DNA from: DATFDN01 sp963818725
GTDB taxonomy: Bacteria > Pseudomonadota > Alphaproteobacteria > Acetobacterales > Acetobacteraceae
DNA length: 64,000 nucleotides
Direction: 5' to 3'
NCBI GenBank assembly: GCA_963818725.1
Contig: CAWFTU010000018.1
Coordinates: forward strand, 310,001 to 374,000
Both the position numbers and the translations under genes were made by a program. The notes below the pieces were generated by a model that saw only the letters and a list, made by a program, of their open reading frames with translations, searched no databases and was not told the DNA's origin. Positions 9,067-17,337 of this stretch are shown piece after piece (within the stretch, counting starts at the first letter, position 1; every line of letters starts with the position of its first letter).

Positions 9067-10404
9067 ATGCAGCGGGACGAGCTGGAGCGCCTGAGCAAGG
9101 CCGAGCTGATCGAGTTGGGGCTGCGGCTGCAGCGGCCGGAGAAGACCTCGCGCACCTCGTCCAAGCCGCCGTCCACAGACCGCAAAGCGCGTCGCGAGCA
9201 AGCCCGCCCCGGAGGTGCCAAGCCCGGACATGAAGGCCATAGTCGGGCGCTCAGCAGGGAGGTGGACCGCGTCGTCGATCACGCCCCGCAGCAATGCCCG
9301 TGCTGCCGCAGGGCGCTGTCGCCCGACCTGCCCAGCGAAGCGGTGAGCGTGCACGAGCGGATTGAGCTGCCGGAGATCAAGCCAATCGTCGAGCACCACC
9401 GACGCTTGGCGGTGCAGTGTCCCGGCTGTGGGGCGCGGGTCGTGGCAGCGCCGCCGCCCGCCGCGACAGGCACGCCGTTCGGCCCGCGCCTGCACACGCT
9501 GGCGACCTACCTCAAGACCTTTCAGAGCCTGTCCTACGAGCGGCTGCAGGCGACACTGGCCGACCTGTTCGGCCTGTCCATCAGCCAGGGCGGGCTGATG
9601 AACCTGCTGCGTCGCGCCCAGACTTGCTTCCAGGCCGGGCGAGGCTTGCCGAAGGTTCCATTCGGCGCAGCCGGATGGAATGGCAAGACGAGGGGCGAGC
9701 ACGCCGTCGCAGCCCTGCGGCAGGCCAAGGTGGTAGCCTCGGACGAGACAGGCGTCCGGATTGAGGGCAGCAACGCCTATCACTGGGTGTTCCGCTGCAA
9801 GGAGGCCGTGGTGCACCACGCCGCCCCGACCCGCGCCGCCGCGGTCGTGCACGCGATGATGGCTGGCCACCAGCCCGAAGTCTGGCTGTCGGACCGCGAC
9901 TCGGCCCAGCAGGGCCATGGCCAAGTCCAGCAGACCTGCCTCGCGCACCTGGCTCGCGACGTCGCCTACGTGTTGGAAGTGAGCGACGACCCCGTGCCGT
10001 TTCGGCTCACGCTCTGGCTCGCCTCGGCCTTCGAGTTGGCGGACAGCATCTCACAACTGGCTGCCTCCACCCTGGCCGCCAAGCGCCGCGCGCTGGCGGG
10101 CAGGCTGGTCGCGATCCTGGCAGCACCCACCACCTGCGACTTGGCCCGTGAACTTCAGAACAAGGTGCGCCGAGCGCGCGATCAGCTCCTAACCTTCGCC
10201 GACTGGCCCGGCCAGGTCGAGGCCACCAACAACGCCTGTGAGCGCGACCTCCGGCCCTCGGTGATCCAGCGCAAGGTGACCAACGGCTATCGTGCCATGT
10301 GGGCCGCCGAGGGTGAGGCCGACATACGCAGCGTCGTCGATACCGCTCGCCTCAAACCGGGCACCAGCGTCTTCAACACCATCCTGCAGACCGTCACGGC
10401 CTGA
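9067..10404 (+). CDS. IS66 family transposase with an in-frame hairpin insert
   Basis: About 445 aa. The N-terminus has a short coiled coil and a basic segment (SSKPPSTDRKARREQARPGG). A zinc-finger region follows (QQCPCCRRALSP, VQCPGCGARVV), then the DDE_Tnp_IS66 core with Asp in KVVASDETGVRIEG, Asp in VWLSDRDSAQ and Glu in QVEATNNACERDLRPSV. A segment after CFQAGR (GLPKVPFGAAGWNGKTRG) is foreign to the family and is the translated hairpin at 9642-9695. Removing it leaves the expected QAGREHAVAALRQ. One ORF without tnpA/tnpB partners fits the ISBst12-like IS66 subgroup. Confidence 0.88.
   Translation: MQRDELERLSKAELIELGLRLQRPEKTSRTSSKPPSTDRKARREQARPGGAKPGHEGHSRALSREVDRVVDHAPQQCPCCRRALSPDLPSEAVSVHERIELPEIKPIVEHHRRLAVQCPGCGARVVAAPPPAATGTPFGPRLHTLATYLKTFQSLSYERLQATLADLFGLSISQGGLMNLLRRAQTCFQAGRGLPKVPFGAAGWNGKTRGEHAVAALRQAKVVASDETGVRIEGSNAYHWVFRCKEAVVHHAAPTRAAAVVHAMMAGHQPEVWLSDRDSAQQGHGQVQQTCLAHLARDVAYVLEVSDDPVPFRLTLWLASAFELADSISQLAASTLAAKRRALAGRLVAILAAPTTCDLARELQNKVRRARDQLLTFADWPGQVEATNNACERDLRPSVIQRKVTNGYRAMWAAEGEADIRSVVDTARLKPGTSVFNTILQTVTA
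9642..9695 (+). repeat. 54-bp palindromic hairpin element E7 inside IS66 transposase
   Basis: Inserted after GGGCG and ending ACGAGGGG. Outer stem CTTGCC/GGCAAG; inner stem TTCCATTCGGC, loop GCA, GCCGGATGGAA with one U-G pair. 54 nt keep the frame and add 18 residues containing KVP. Excision joins CAG GCC GGG CGC GAG CAC (QAGREH), the family consensus. Confidence 0.75.
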
Positions 10405-10545
10405 TCGCTACGCCCGAAACAGGAGTGGGTAATTACCTCGGTCAAGCTCTTTCGAGTCGTGGGCTCGTTGCGCCAACATGGCCAGTTTATTGTGTTCTGG
10501 CCAACATGCGGTTTGTGGAAGACCTCACGGGATAGGTGGCGGTCG

Positions 10546-11445
10546 TCATCTCCAATCGCCGAAGTTGTCGAAAAACGCCTCTATTGTTCGTGAGCTGATT
10601 GCTACGACCGTGTTCCTTTGATCTTCCCAGTCGCTGGCGAATGCCTCAACCAGGACTTCGGCGGCCCGGGGTGTCCCGATTATTTTGCGCAAGCATTCCT
10701 CTCGACGTGACCCTTCGAAATGAACGAGCGCGACACGGGCAAGATTATAGGCACGGCTGGCAGAGCTGAGACGGTAGGACGGATATGGCCGGAACCTGTG
10801 GCTAAGCCTTGCAGATGGCACGGCCAGGATATCGACACCGGCGCGCCAGGCCCGCAGACTGAACTCGACATCCTCAAGCCCGAGCTCCCGAAAAGCTCCG
10901 AACCCGCCTAGGCGTTCGAATGTCGCGCGGCCTACGACCAGGCACCCTCCCGGCGCGACCGGTACCGAGCGAAAAGGCTCGTCTTCGGCGGCAGGCGGCA
11001 GCCAGCGCACCCGCAGATCGGCGTCGATCAGCCGGGCGCCGCAGCCGTACACCCTGGAGCCGACATCACAAATGGCCGGCGCCAGGATCGCGTCGGGCCG
11101 GGCGGCCAGGGCCGCGTGCAGCCGATCGAGACAATGCGTGTCCAGCCGGCAGTGCGCATCCAAGAAGGCGAGATGCGCGCCCTTTGCGAGCCCGCCGCCA
11201 GCATTGCGCGCTGCAGCGATGCCGCCGCGCTCGACGCGGTATACCCTAACGCCCAGCGCGCGCCATTCCTCCTCCTCCAGGGCCGTGCAACTGCCATCGG
11301 TGCTGCCGTCGTCTACAACGATCGTCTCGGCAGGGACGATTGACCCGGCGCACACGGACCTCAGCGTTTCATGCAGTTCCGCACCCTCATCTAAGCTCGA
11401 GATGATCAGCGAAAGGGTTGTCGATTGGTCCGATGCCAGCATCAT
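10546..11445 (-). CDS. glycosyltransferase family 2
   Basis: 299 aa from the ATG at 11445, which overlaps the upstream gene's TGA as ATGA and argues for this start over longer ones. The GT-A fold is complete: TLSLIISSLDEG at the N-terminus, nucleotide-binding TIVVDDGSTDGS, GGIAAARNAGGGLAKGAHLA, DAHCRLD as the DXD-type metal site, and GLEDVEFSLRAWRAG (ED acceptor/base motif). It transfers a sugar from a nucleotide sugar to an unknown acceptor in the cytoplasm. It is the last gene of a four-gene leftward operon. Confidence 0.85.
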   Translation of the reverse strand: MMLASDQSTTLSLIISSLDEGAELHETLRSVCAGSIVPAETIVVDDGSTDGSCTALEEEEWRALGVRVYRVERGGIAAARNAGGGLAKGAHLAFLDAHCRLDTHCLDRLHAALAARPDAILAPAICDVGSRVYGCGARLIDADLRVRWLPPAAEDEPFRSVPVAPGGCLVVGRATFERLGGFGAFRELGLEDVEFSLRAWRAGVDILAVPSARLSHRFRPYPSYRLSSASRAYNLARVALVHFEGSRREECLRKIIGTPRAAEVLVEAFASDWEDQRNTVVAISSRTIEAFFDNFGDWR

Positions 11446-12170
11446 CGATGGGCCAAGTGATGCGCAATCTCTCCGCGCTGCTTCGCAGCGGCCGGGCTCC
11501 GGCTCCAATAGGCATGACACGGCCAGCCGGCCTCATCATCAGTCGCGATCCAGCAATAGTCCTCGCGGTGGTGGAACCACGCGTGTGCGGCCAAGAGACC
11601 AAACTCGCTCAGGAAATCGATCTGCCGCGACAAACACCACTCATCCAATCCGATTCCATGGCGCGACTGGCAGTGTCTTCGCAAGTCACCATAGAGCTCT
11701 CTCGAATAGATGTACGGCGGAGGGGTCAAAACGTCGAATGGCAAGGGCTCGCCGTGAAAGTCCAAAATGCACCGGCGCCAGCCGTCGCTTGCCTGCCTTG
11801 GGGACCGCCATAAGACGCGAATTACGGGCCGCCCCTGCTTCGTCAGTAACGCTGGCAACGAGCAGGGGGCGCGGAATACACTGTCGGAATCAATGTGGGC
11901 TATCAGCGGAGCATCGGTGAAACAGTCGGCGTTCAGTTTGCTGATTTGCTGTCCGAGATAGTCGTTCGCATAGTCCTCGCACCGGGTGACGATGGCCCGT
12001 GCGGTTGCGGGAATCTCATCGCCCCGCAGCCGCTCGAGGCTCGAGGCGGGCATCACGACGACAATGCCGCGGTATCCCTCGGCGAACTTGACGATCGACA
12101 GCAATGAGAGAGTCAGCCAGCGAAAGTCCCGAAAATAGGTCCGGATGAAGATATCGATGGCGTGTGCCAA
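11442..12170 (-). CDS. glycosyltransferase-like (DUF6492-type) protein
   Basis: 242 aa, probably TTG start, nine bases after the upstream stop. The N-terminus IDIFIRTYFRDFRWLTLSLL and the central LIAHIDSDSVF (a DXD-like site) fit a GT-A nucleotide-sugar fold of the DUF6492 kind. GIGLDEWCLSRQIDFLSEFG resembles a conserved acceptor-side motif of such proteins. It is coupled to the downstream GT2 by a 4-bp overlap. The exact family is inferred. No biochemical role can be given. Confidence 0.6.
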   Translation of the reverse strand: MAHAIDIFIRTYFRDFRWLTLSLLSIVKFAEGYRGIVVVMPASSLERLRGDEIPATARAIVTRCEDYANDYLGQQISKLNADCFTDAPLIAHIDSDSVFRAPCSLPALLTKQGRPVIRVLWRSPRQASDGWRRCILDFHGEPLPFDVLTPPPYIYSRELYGDLRRHCQSRHGIGLDEWCLSRQIDFLSEFGLLAAHAWFHHREDYCWIATDDEAGWPCHAYWSRSPAAAKQRGEIAHHLAHR

Positions 12171-12179
12171 GGCCAGGGC

Positions 12180-12887
12180 TCAGAGTGCGGCCGGACCTTG
12201 CTCATCGACCTCGGGGCGAGGGCCCCTGCTACCCGGTGGCACCCCGCCGGGCGGAAGGTCAGCGATCACGTCCAGAAGCCCGGCCAGAAGGGGCGCATAG
12301 CGGACCATGTCCAGCAGATAGGGGGCCACTGCGGCGGTAAGCGTAAATTGGTAGGTACTCAGGCGATCGATCTCCTGACCGTCCAAGGCCAGTGCCAGGA
12401 CGTCTCCAAGCCGCGCCCCGCTGAGGCCAAGCGACTCGAGTATCTTCTGGGGCGTTGCGGAATATTCCTGATATTCTGCGTATTCGGTAGCGGCCAGCCG
12501 GTCGGACTTCCGGAAGCCGGCCTGTTCGAGCGCTCGTTCGACGGCGCGATCGCCCTGCCGCACAAGGTATCCGGCCGCCGATGCCTTCCGGTCGCGCAGG
12601 GTTTCCATCAGTTGTTTTGTCACCGCGCTGGCGAGTCCGAGGTTGGTGGCGTGCTTGAGATCAGTCAGGACCGGCGTAAGGAAGGCCCGACCCTCGCTGC
12701 CAATCATCGCTATACCGATTGCCTCGATAGTCTGCGATCCAACTCCCTTCGGTGGCCAAGGTCTCTCCGTCATGGCGAGGGCGAGAACGAGATCGGTCCG
12801 CAGCAGCAGGGGCTCAACAATTTCGAAATAGAGATGCGGGAACCCGTTGCGTCGACAGAAGGCCGCGAGCGCGCTCTTCGTGTCCAC
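12180..12887 (-). CDS. unknown protein, probably 5'-frameshifted, GNAT-like features
   Basis: The open frame begins at GTG 12887 (MDTKSALAAFCRRNGFPHLY). A better start exists in another frame: ATG at 12948, behind GGAGG and overlapping the upstream stop as ATGA, reading MTYYAPINEFDPP. A single-base shift near 12915 would join that start to RLWIAPEVSVDTK. The central GYLVRQGDRAVERALEQAGFRK has the look of a GNAT acyltransferase end. The C-terminus is Pro/Gly-rich (DLPPGGVPPGSRGPRPEVDE). I do not recognise the family. It sits second in the oxygenase/glycosyltransferase operon. Confidence 0.5.
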   Translation of the reverse strand: MDTKSALAAFCRRNGFPHLYFEIVEPLLLRTDLVLALAMTERPWPPKGVGSQTIEAIGIAMIGSEGRAFLTPVLTDLKHATNLGLASAVTKQLMETLRDRKASAAGYLVRQGDRAVERALEQAGFRKSDRLAATEYAEYQEYSATPQKILESLGLSGARLGDVLALALDGQEIDRLSTYQFTLTAAVAPYLLDMVRYAPLLAGLLDVIADLPPGGVPPGSRGPRPEVDEQGPAAL

Positions 12888-12944
12888 GGAGACCTCGGGG
12901 GCGATCCAAAGGCGGATCGAACTCGTTGATGGGCGCGTAGTAAG

Positions 12945-13574
12945 TCATCGGTACCCTCCGAGTGGATTAGACTGAGAGCTGGACATCCAACCCGCGACCG
13001 CGTAGCGCGTACCTTCGAGCACGATCACGACTTCGTGCATCAAGGCGGATCGAAACAACACCAGCATGCCCGGCTGCGGAACAATCACGACCTTTCGATC
13101 GTGAAGCCCGGGTTGGGTTTCGTAGATGATGAGCGCTCCGCCATCGAATGCGGGCAAGCCGTCGACGGGCTCGCGCCCGTTGAGGTAGAGTAGGAGCGAC
13201 CAGCGGTGGGCGGCGAGCCTGGGCGGATCGTTCTTATGGTTGGCGACGTCTCGATGCGCGCGAAAAAAGCTTCCCTTCTCATAGGACATGAAATAGGGCC
13301 CATAGATGTAATCGGCGTCCGAATCGAACTCTGCCCGGTGCGCGTCAAAATAGGAGGCCATATGATCGCCGACGGAGCGCTTGAGGGGGTCAGGAAGATG
13401 GTGATCGAAGCAGAAGCGCAGTGATTCATCGAGTATCGATTCGCCCGCGCGGACGATCTGCGCCGGCTCGCGCGGAGAGGCATCCATGGCCTGAATGATT
13501 TCGCTACACTCTGCGACCGAGAGGAAACCAGCGGCCGAAGCGATGCTCCGCGTTTTGAACTGGAGATGATCCAT
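12945..13574 (-). CDS. 2OG-Fe(II) oxygenase (prolyl-4-hydroxylase-like)
   Basis: 209 aa. The jelly-roll motifs are visible: YGPYFMSYEKGSFFRAHRDV gives the HxD iron ligands H107 and D109, LMHEVVIVLEGTRYAVAGW gives the distal His H180 and the 2-oxoglutarate-binding Arg R190. RWSLLLYLNG and FDGGALIIYE match the conserved strands. It should hydroxylate a protein or small-molecule substrate using 2-oxoglutarate and O2. First gene of the leftward operon. Its TGA overlaps the next ATG (12945-12948). The substrate is unknown; the linked glycosyltransferases suggest a hydroxylate-then-glycosylate pathway. Confidence 0.82.
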   Translation of the reverse strand: MDHLQFKTRSIASAAGFLSVAECSEIIQAMDASPREPAQIVRAGESILDESLRFCFDHHLPDPLKRSVGDHMASYFDAHRAEFDSDADYIYGPYFMSYEKGSFFRAHRDVANHKNDPPRLAAHRWSLLLYLNGREPVDGLPAFDGGALIIYETQPGLHDRKVVIVPQPGMLVLFRSALMHEVVIVLEGTRYAVAGWMSSSQSNPLGGYR

Positions 13575-13817
13575 AGCTCTGAAAACTCCCGAAGACGTTG
13601 TAAGGTCACGGATCGCCTTGGTCCTCTGCTCCCCTCGTGTCCTCGGCTTGGCAGGTGCGGTGCGACATAAGAACCGCGAACTTTGATTTGCGCTATGATC
13701 TATCTCACAGCGGGGCTGACGCGAGCCGGTCTAGAATCGAGCCTCTATATATGATAATCCCCTTTATCCCACGTATAGGAAGGGGGTAGATCCGGGTCAC
13801 CCTGCTCAGGAATCCCC
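13575..13817. promoter_or_regulatory. divergent promoter region
   Basis: 243 bp between the leftward oxygenase operon and the rightward TIR-like gene. It is more AT-rich than its neighbours and holds TATATATGATAAT near 13747-13759, a candidate -10 for the rightward gene. No -35 can be chosen with confidence. Confidence 0.35.
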
Positions 13818-14723
13818 ATGGCCCGCCGATCAACCCCGCCGAAACCCGAACGCCCGGCCCTCACTGTGGAGCAGAAGAGACGGGGGATCGCCCGACTCCA
13901 GCAGCGCATCAAGGAGCTTGAGGCATTCGACCCTCAGTCGGTGCAACGACGGTTCACCGATCCGAATGTGACCGCGCTGGAAACTGCCATTGCTGGAACT
14001 CTGTCGGCCATCTTCGGCCATGGGACAGTCGAATATGACCGCTATGAGATGGCTACGCGCCTCGATCATGGCCCGGTCTCGATGGTGGCTGACCTTGACT
14101 TCGGCGGCGGGAGCAGCCGCCGTGACGATTCCCACGAGGCACGTCAGTATGTCGCTGAGGGTAAGCAACAGGCAATTGTTCTGTTGAGGCAAGCGATACA
14201 GTCGATTGAGGAGGAGATAGAGGATCAGGATCAGGACCAAGCTCCATCTCCCATTCGTCGCGCACCGCCACGAAAGCTATCGAAAGTCTTTGTGGTCCAC
14301 GGCCATGATGAAGCAGCGCTTCACTCAGTCGCTCGCTTCCTGGAGCAGCTTGGCCTGGACGCTATTGTGCTGCGCGAGCAGCCAGACCAAGGGCGCACGA
14401 TCATCGAGAAGTTTGAGGACTGCGCGGCGGAGGTCGGGTTTGCCGTCGTCCTGCTGACGCCGGATGACCTCGGGGCCGCGCCCGCGGCGCCGGCGCGAGC
14501 GCCGTGGGCGCGGCAGAACGTTGTATTCGAGCTGGGCTACTTCGCGGGCCGCCTCGGGCGCGGCCGGACCTGCCTCATGCGAAAGGGCGACGTGGAGATC
14601 CCGTCCGACCTCTACGGCGTGATCTACACCGACCTCGATCCGAGCGAAGCCTGGAAGATGAAGCTCGTGAAGGAACTCAGGGCCGCCGGCCTCGATTTCG
14701 ACGCGAACAGGATGTGGTCGTGA
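13818..14723 (+). CDS. TIR-like nucleotide-binding protein (CAP12/PycTIR-type effector)
   Basis: 301 aa. Residues 1-140 are a helical N-terminus (LTVEQKRRGIARLQQRIKEL and an acidic coiled coil EEEIEDQDQDQ). Residues 155-300 match the predicted nucleotide-binding TIR-like domain (PF10137): KVFVVHGHDEAALHSVARFL, VLREQPDQGRTIIEKFED, FAVVLLTPDDLG, NVVFELGYFAGRLGRGR and SDLYGVIYTDLD. Such domains cleave NAD in antiphage CBASS/Pycsar systems or stand alone. No cyclase gene is adjacent, so the trigger is unknown. It overlaps the following recombinase start by 4 bp (GTGA). Confidence 0.82.
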   Translation: MARRSTPPKPERPALTVEQKRRGIARLQQRIKELEAFDPQSVQRRFTDPNVTALETAIAGTLSAIFGHGTVEYDRYEMATRLDHGPVSMVADLDFGGGSSRRDDSHEARQYVAEGKQQAIVLLRQAIQSIEEEIEDQDQDQAPSPIRRAPPRKLSKVFVVHGHDEAALHSVARFLEQLGLDAIVLREQPDQGRTIIEKFEDCAAEVGFAVVLLTPDDLGAAPAAPARAPWARQNVVFELGYFAGRLGRGRTCLMRKGDVEIPSDLYGVIYTDLDPSEAWKMKLVKELRAAGLDFDANRMWS

Positions 14724-15594
14724 TCGAGCGCGCGGTCGCGCTCACGAGCGCCGCGCCCCATCTCGTTCCCGCGCTCATCGCCGCCTCCGGCGAGCACGCC
14801 GGCATCCGCTTCCTGGAATTCTTTGCGGCCACCATCCGCAACCCGCACACGCGGCGGGCCTACGCCCGCGCCGTCGCCGAGTTCCTCGCCTGGTGCGAGG
14901 AGCACGGCGTGCCGTCGATCGCCGCCGTGCAGCCGCTGCACGTCGCCGCCTGGATCGAGGCGCAGACGCGCGCGCACGCGGCGCCCACCGCCAAGCAGCG
15001 CCTGGCGGCGGTCCGGCGCCTGTTCGACTGGCTGGTGACGGGCCAGGTCGTGCCAACCAATCCAGCAGCGTCGGTGCGCGGCCCGTCGTACGCCGCGAAG
15101 GTCGGCAAGACTCCGGTGCTGGAGCCGCAGGAGGCGCGCGCCCTGCTCGACGGCATCGACGCGACCACCCCGGCCGGGCTGCGCGACCGGGCGCTGATCG
15201 CGCTCATGGTCTACTCGTTTGCGCGCATCGGCGCCGCGCTCATAACCTCGAAGCCTACCTGCAAGCCTATCTCGACGAGACCGGGATCGGCGCCGACCCC
15301 AAGGGGCCGCTGTTCCGCACGATCGGGCGCGGCACCGGCCGGCTCACCCGCACCGCGCTGGCGCAGGCCAACGCCTATGCCATGGTGCGGCGCCGGGCCG
15401 CGGCGGCGGGGATCGGGACCCGGATCGGCAACCACAGCTTCCGGGCTACCGGGATCACTGCCTATCTCCGCAACGGCGGCACCTTGGAGAACGCCGCCGC
15501 TATGGCCAACCACGCCAGCACGCGCACCACCCAGCTCTATGACCGCCGACGCGACGCCATCAGCCTCGACGAGGTGGAGCGCATCCGGGTCTGA
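14720..15594 (+). pseudogene. tyrosine recombinase with internal deletion
   Basis: GTG start overlapping the TIR-like stop. A SAM-like N-terminal domain (FFAATIRNPHTRRAYARAVA, KQRLAAVRRLFDWLVTGQ) and the first catalytic Arg region (LIALMVYSFARIGAAL) are intact. The sequence then jumps to HNLEAYLQAYLDETG in another frame. About 30 residues carrying the beta-hairpin Lys are missing. The C-terminal HSFRATGITAYLRNGG (HxxR) and STRTTQLYDRR (nucleophile Tyr) are present. This is a deletion plus frameshift, so the enzyme is probably dead. Close relatives drive integration of mobile islands. Confidence 0.8.
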
Positions 15595-15689
15595 GTGCGC
15601 GGGACGGGTTGTTGCATGGACCCGCCCGGTGGCGCCTGGAACAGGTCTGGCGTAGGAGGCGGTCCCTGACCTGACCCTAGACGCCCCCC

Positions 15690-16728
15690 TTGCCCTTCAA
15701 GCTGAACCACGACCGCCGCCACCACATCCCCAGGCAGAAGCGCAAGGTCGTCAACTGGCGCGACTACGACGCCAGCCTGCGCCGGCGCGGCAGCCTCACC
15801 GTCTGGTTCACGGCCGAGGCGCGATCGCGGGCTGGCAGGCGGCGCCGCGCACCACGGCTGGCGGCCAGCCCTGCTACTCGCCCCTGGCGATCCTGACGGC
15901 GCTCACCCTGCGTGCCGTGTTCCGCTTGGCTCTGCGTCAGGCCGAGGGCCTGATCGGCTCCGTCATCGGCCTGCTCGGGCTCGCGCTGCGCGTCCCGGAC
16001 CACTCCACCTTGAGCCGGCGTGCGGCGACGCTGGAGGTGCCGCGGCCGACACGGTCCAGCGCCGGCGTGGATGGTGGGAGCGAGCCGATGCACCTGCTGG
16101 TGGACAGCACCGGGCTCAAGCTGTGCGGCGCGGGCGAGTGGCTGATTGAGAAGCACGGCACCCACGCACGGCGGTCGTGGCGGAAGCTGCACATCGGCCT
16201 CGATGCCGAGACGGGTCAGATCGTCGCCTCGGCCCTCACCGACCGCGACGTGGACGACGCTTCCCAGGTCGGCCCCTTGCTCGACCAGGTCGCGGGCGCG
16301 GTGGCCGCGTTCACCGCCGACGGTGCGTACGACCAAGGCAGCACCTACGATGAGGTCGCCCAGCGCCATCCTGACGCGGCCGTGGTCGTGCCGCCACGGT
16401 CCACGGCGGTGCCGAGCGAGACGGCCGAGAGCGCGCCGACGCAGCGCGACCGCCATCTCCAGTGCATCGCCGAGCGCGGGCGCATGGGGTGGCAGACGCG
16501 CTCAGGCTACAACGCGCGCGCCCGCGCCGAGGCGGCCATCGCGCGCTGGAAACAGGTGATCGGGGACGGGCGGAGCCGACCAAGGTTCCGCGTGCGCAGC
16601 ACGTGGAATGTCGGCGGAGGGTGCGCTCGCGCAGGGACGAGCGCCGGGCGACCGAGGTGGACGTCGCCGTCCACGCGCTCAACCGCATGCTGGAGCTGGG
16701 ACGCCCGATCTCTGTGCGCATCGCCTGA
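15690..16728 (+). pseudogene. IS5 family transposase, frameshifted and hairpin-interrupted
   Basis: Starts PFKLNHDRRHHIPRQKRKVV. The frame slips near 15820 (one base missing in GAGGCGCGATCGCG) and resumes as AGWQAAPRTTAGGQPCYSPL, then RLALRQAEGLIGSVIGLLGL. DDE positions are in HLLVDSTGLKL and AAFTADGAYDQ, with the YNARARAEAAIARWKQVIGD end. The 50-bp hairpin at 16571-16620 follows, after which TEVDVAVHALNRMLELGRP resumes in another frame. Two independent breaks make it non-functional as a conventional ORF. Confidence 0.8.
16571..16620 (+). repeat. 50-bp hairpin element E1 inside IS5 transposase
   Basis: Runs from CGGAGCCGACCAAGG to TCGGCGGAGG. Outer stem GCCGAC/GTCGGC; inner stem TTCCGCGTGC, loop GCA, GCACGTGGAA with one G-U pair in sense RNA. 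50 nt shift the frame. Deletion joins GAC GGG to GTG CGC TCG and restores the family's IGDG-RSRxDERR reading. Confidence 0.75.
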
Positions 16729-16777
16729 TCCCGGATGGGGTTGGGGCGAGTGCGCCTGGACTCCGGGTCCATGCAAC

Positions 16778-16941
16778 ACGCCGGCCCGCGCGCGCTGGCC
16801 GTGCTGCTGGTGGAATGCCGTCCCTTGCGCCCGTTCCGGCTCCAGCAACGAGGGCGCACCCTGCCGGCTCAGGTGCCACGCCCGGCGGCAGTACAGGAAC
16901 GTCCCGATGTCGGAGGCCCGGACGTACTGCTCCTGCCTCAT
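16778..16941 (-). pseudogene. Cas4-like/PD-(D/E)XK nuclease N-terminal fragment
   Basis: Starts at ATG 16941: MRQEQYVRASDIGTFLYCRR, then AWHLSRQGAPS and GTAFHQQHGQRA. The pattern YxRASDIGxxxxCRRAW plus GTxxHxxHG is typical of Cas4/Dna2-like nucleases, in which the Cys ligates a 4Fe-4S cluster and the His sits at the active site. The gene is cut after about 54 codons by the IS5 end. No other cas gene or repeat array is present, so this is a solitary nuclease rather than a CRISPR locus. Confidence 0.6.
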
Positions 16942-17016
16942 GCCGTGCCCAGCGTGGCAGCGTTCGCCGCGGCCACGGTCGATCACCGCCTCCTCATCTC
17001 CGGAGTTCTAGCGGGA

Positions 17017-17337
17017 TCAGCGCTTGCCCAGCAGGACCACGTTGGATCCCGCGGTGCTTGTGCCCGGAGATGGCGTGGCTTTGCTGAGCAAGGTGGGGGG
17101 CACGTTCCACTGCCGGCCATCATCGGCGATGACCGTCACCGTCTTCTTGTTGTAGCGCGTCAGCATGCCTTCGATCACCCCCTGCCCTGGGGGCCGGAAG
17201 GCGACCCGGTCGCCGATTTTGAACTCCAGCATCTCGGCGTGGGCGCGCATCTGGTTGAGGAAGCGGAGCCGCGCGACGATGCGGTGATTGAGGTCGATGA
17301 GCTCGGGCTCGGTCAGCTTGTCGATATCGATTTTCAT
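17017..17337 (-). CDS. conserved small protein next to repA
   Basis: 106 aa, ATG start. MKIDIDKLTEPELIDLNHRI opens a helical segment. EFKIGDRVAFRPPGQGVIEG and MLTRYNKKTVTVIADDGRQW look like a small beta-barrel resembling a KOW/SH3-type fold. The C-terminal 20 residues are disordered (Ser/Thr/Pro). Proteins of this type are common in proteobacteria without a firm role. It lies 150 bp downstream of repA on the same strand. Confidence 0.65.
   Translation of the reverse strand: MKIDIDKLTEPELIDLNHRIVARLRFLNQMRAHAEMLEFKIGDRVAFRPPGQGVIEGMLTRYNKKTVTVIADDGRQWNVPPTLLSKATPSPGTSTAGSNVVLLGKR

Larger units (their letters stand above)
9015..10436. mobile_element. single-ORF IS66-like element, copy 1
   Basis: 1422 bp with GTAATTACCCA/TGGGTAATTAC ends. 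Nearly identical to the copy at 36723-38144. The flanking 8-mers (TCCTTGTA and CTCGGTCA) do not match, so this copy has lost its target duplication through rearrangement or was not placed by simple insertion. Confidence 0.88.
15611..16777. mobile_element. IS5 family element
   Basis: Imperfect inverted ends share GTTGCATGGACCCG (15611 onward; complement CGGGTCCATGCAAC near 16764-16777). They enclose a frameshifted transposase. The right end interrupts a Cas4-like gene; the left end follows the recombinase remnant. Confidence 0.7.

Noticed and set aside
14504..14719. Upstream extension of the tyrosine recombinase ORF
   Set aside because: Overlaps the TIR-like gene in another frame; the GTG at 14720 matches the family start.
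16778..16941. Cas4-like fragment as evidence of a CRISPR-Cas locus
   Set aside because: No other cas gene, no array; Cas4-like nucleases also occur alone.
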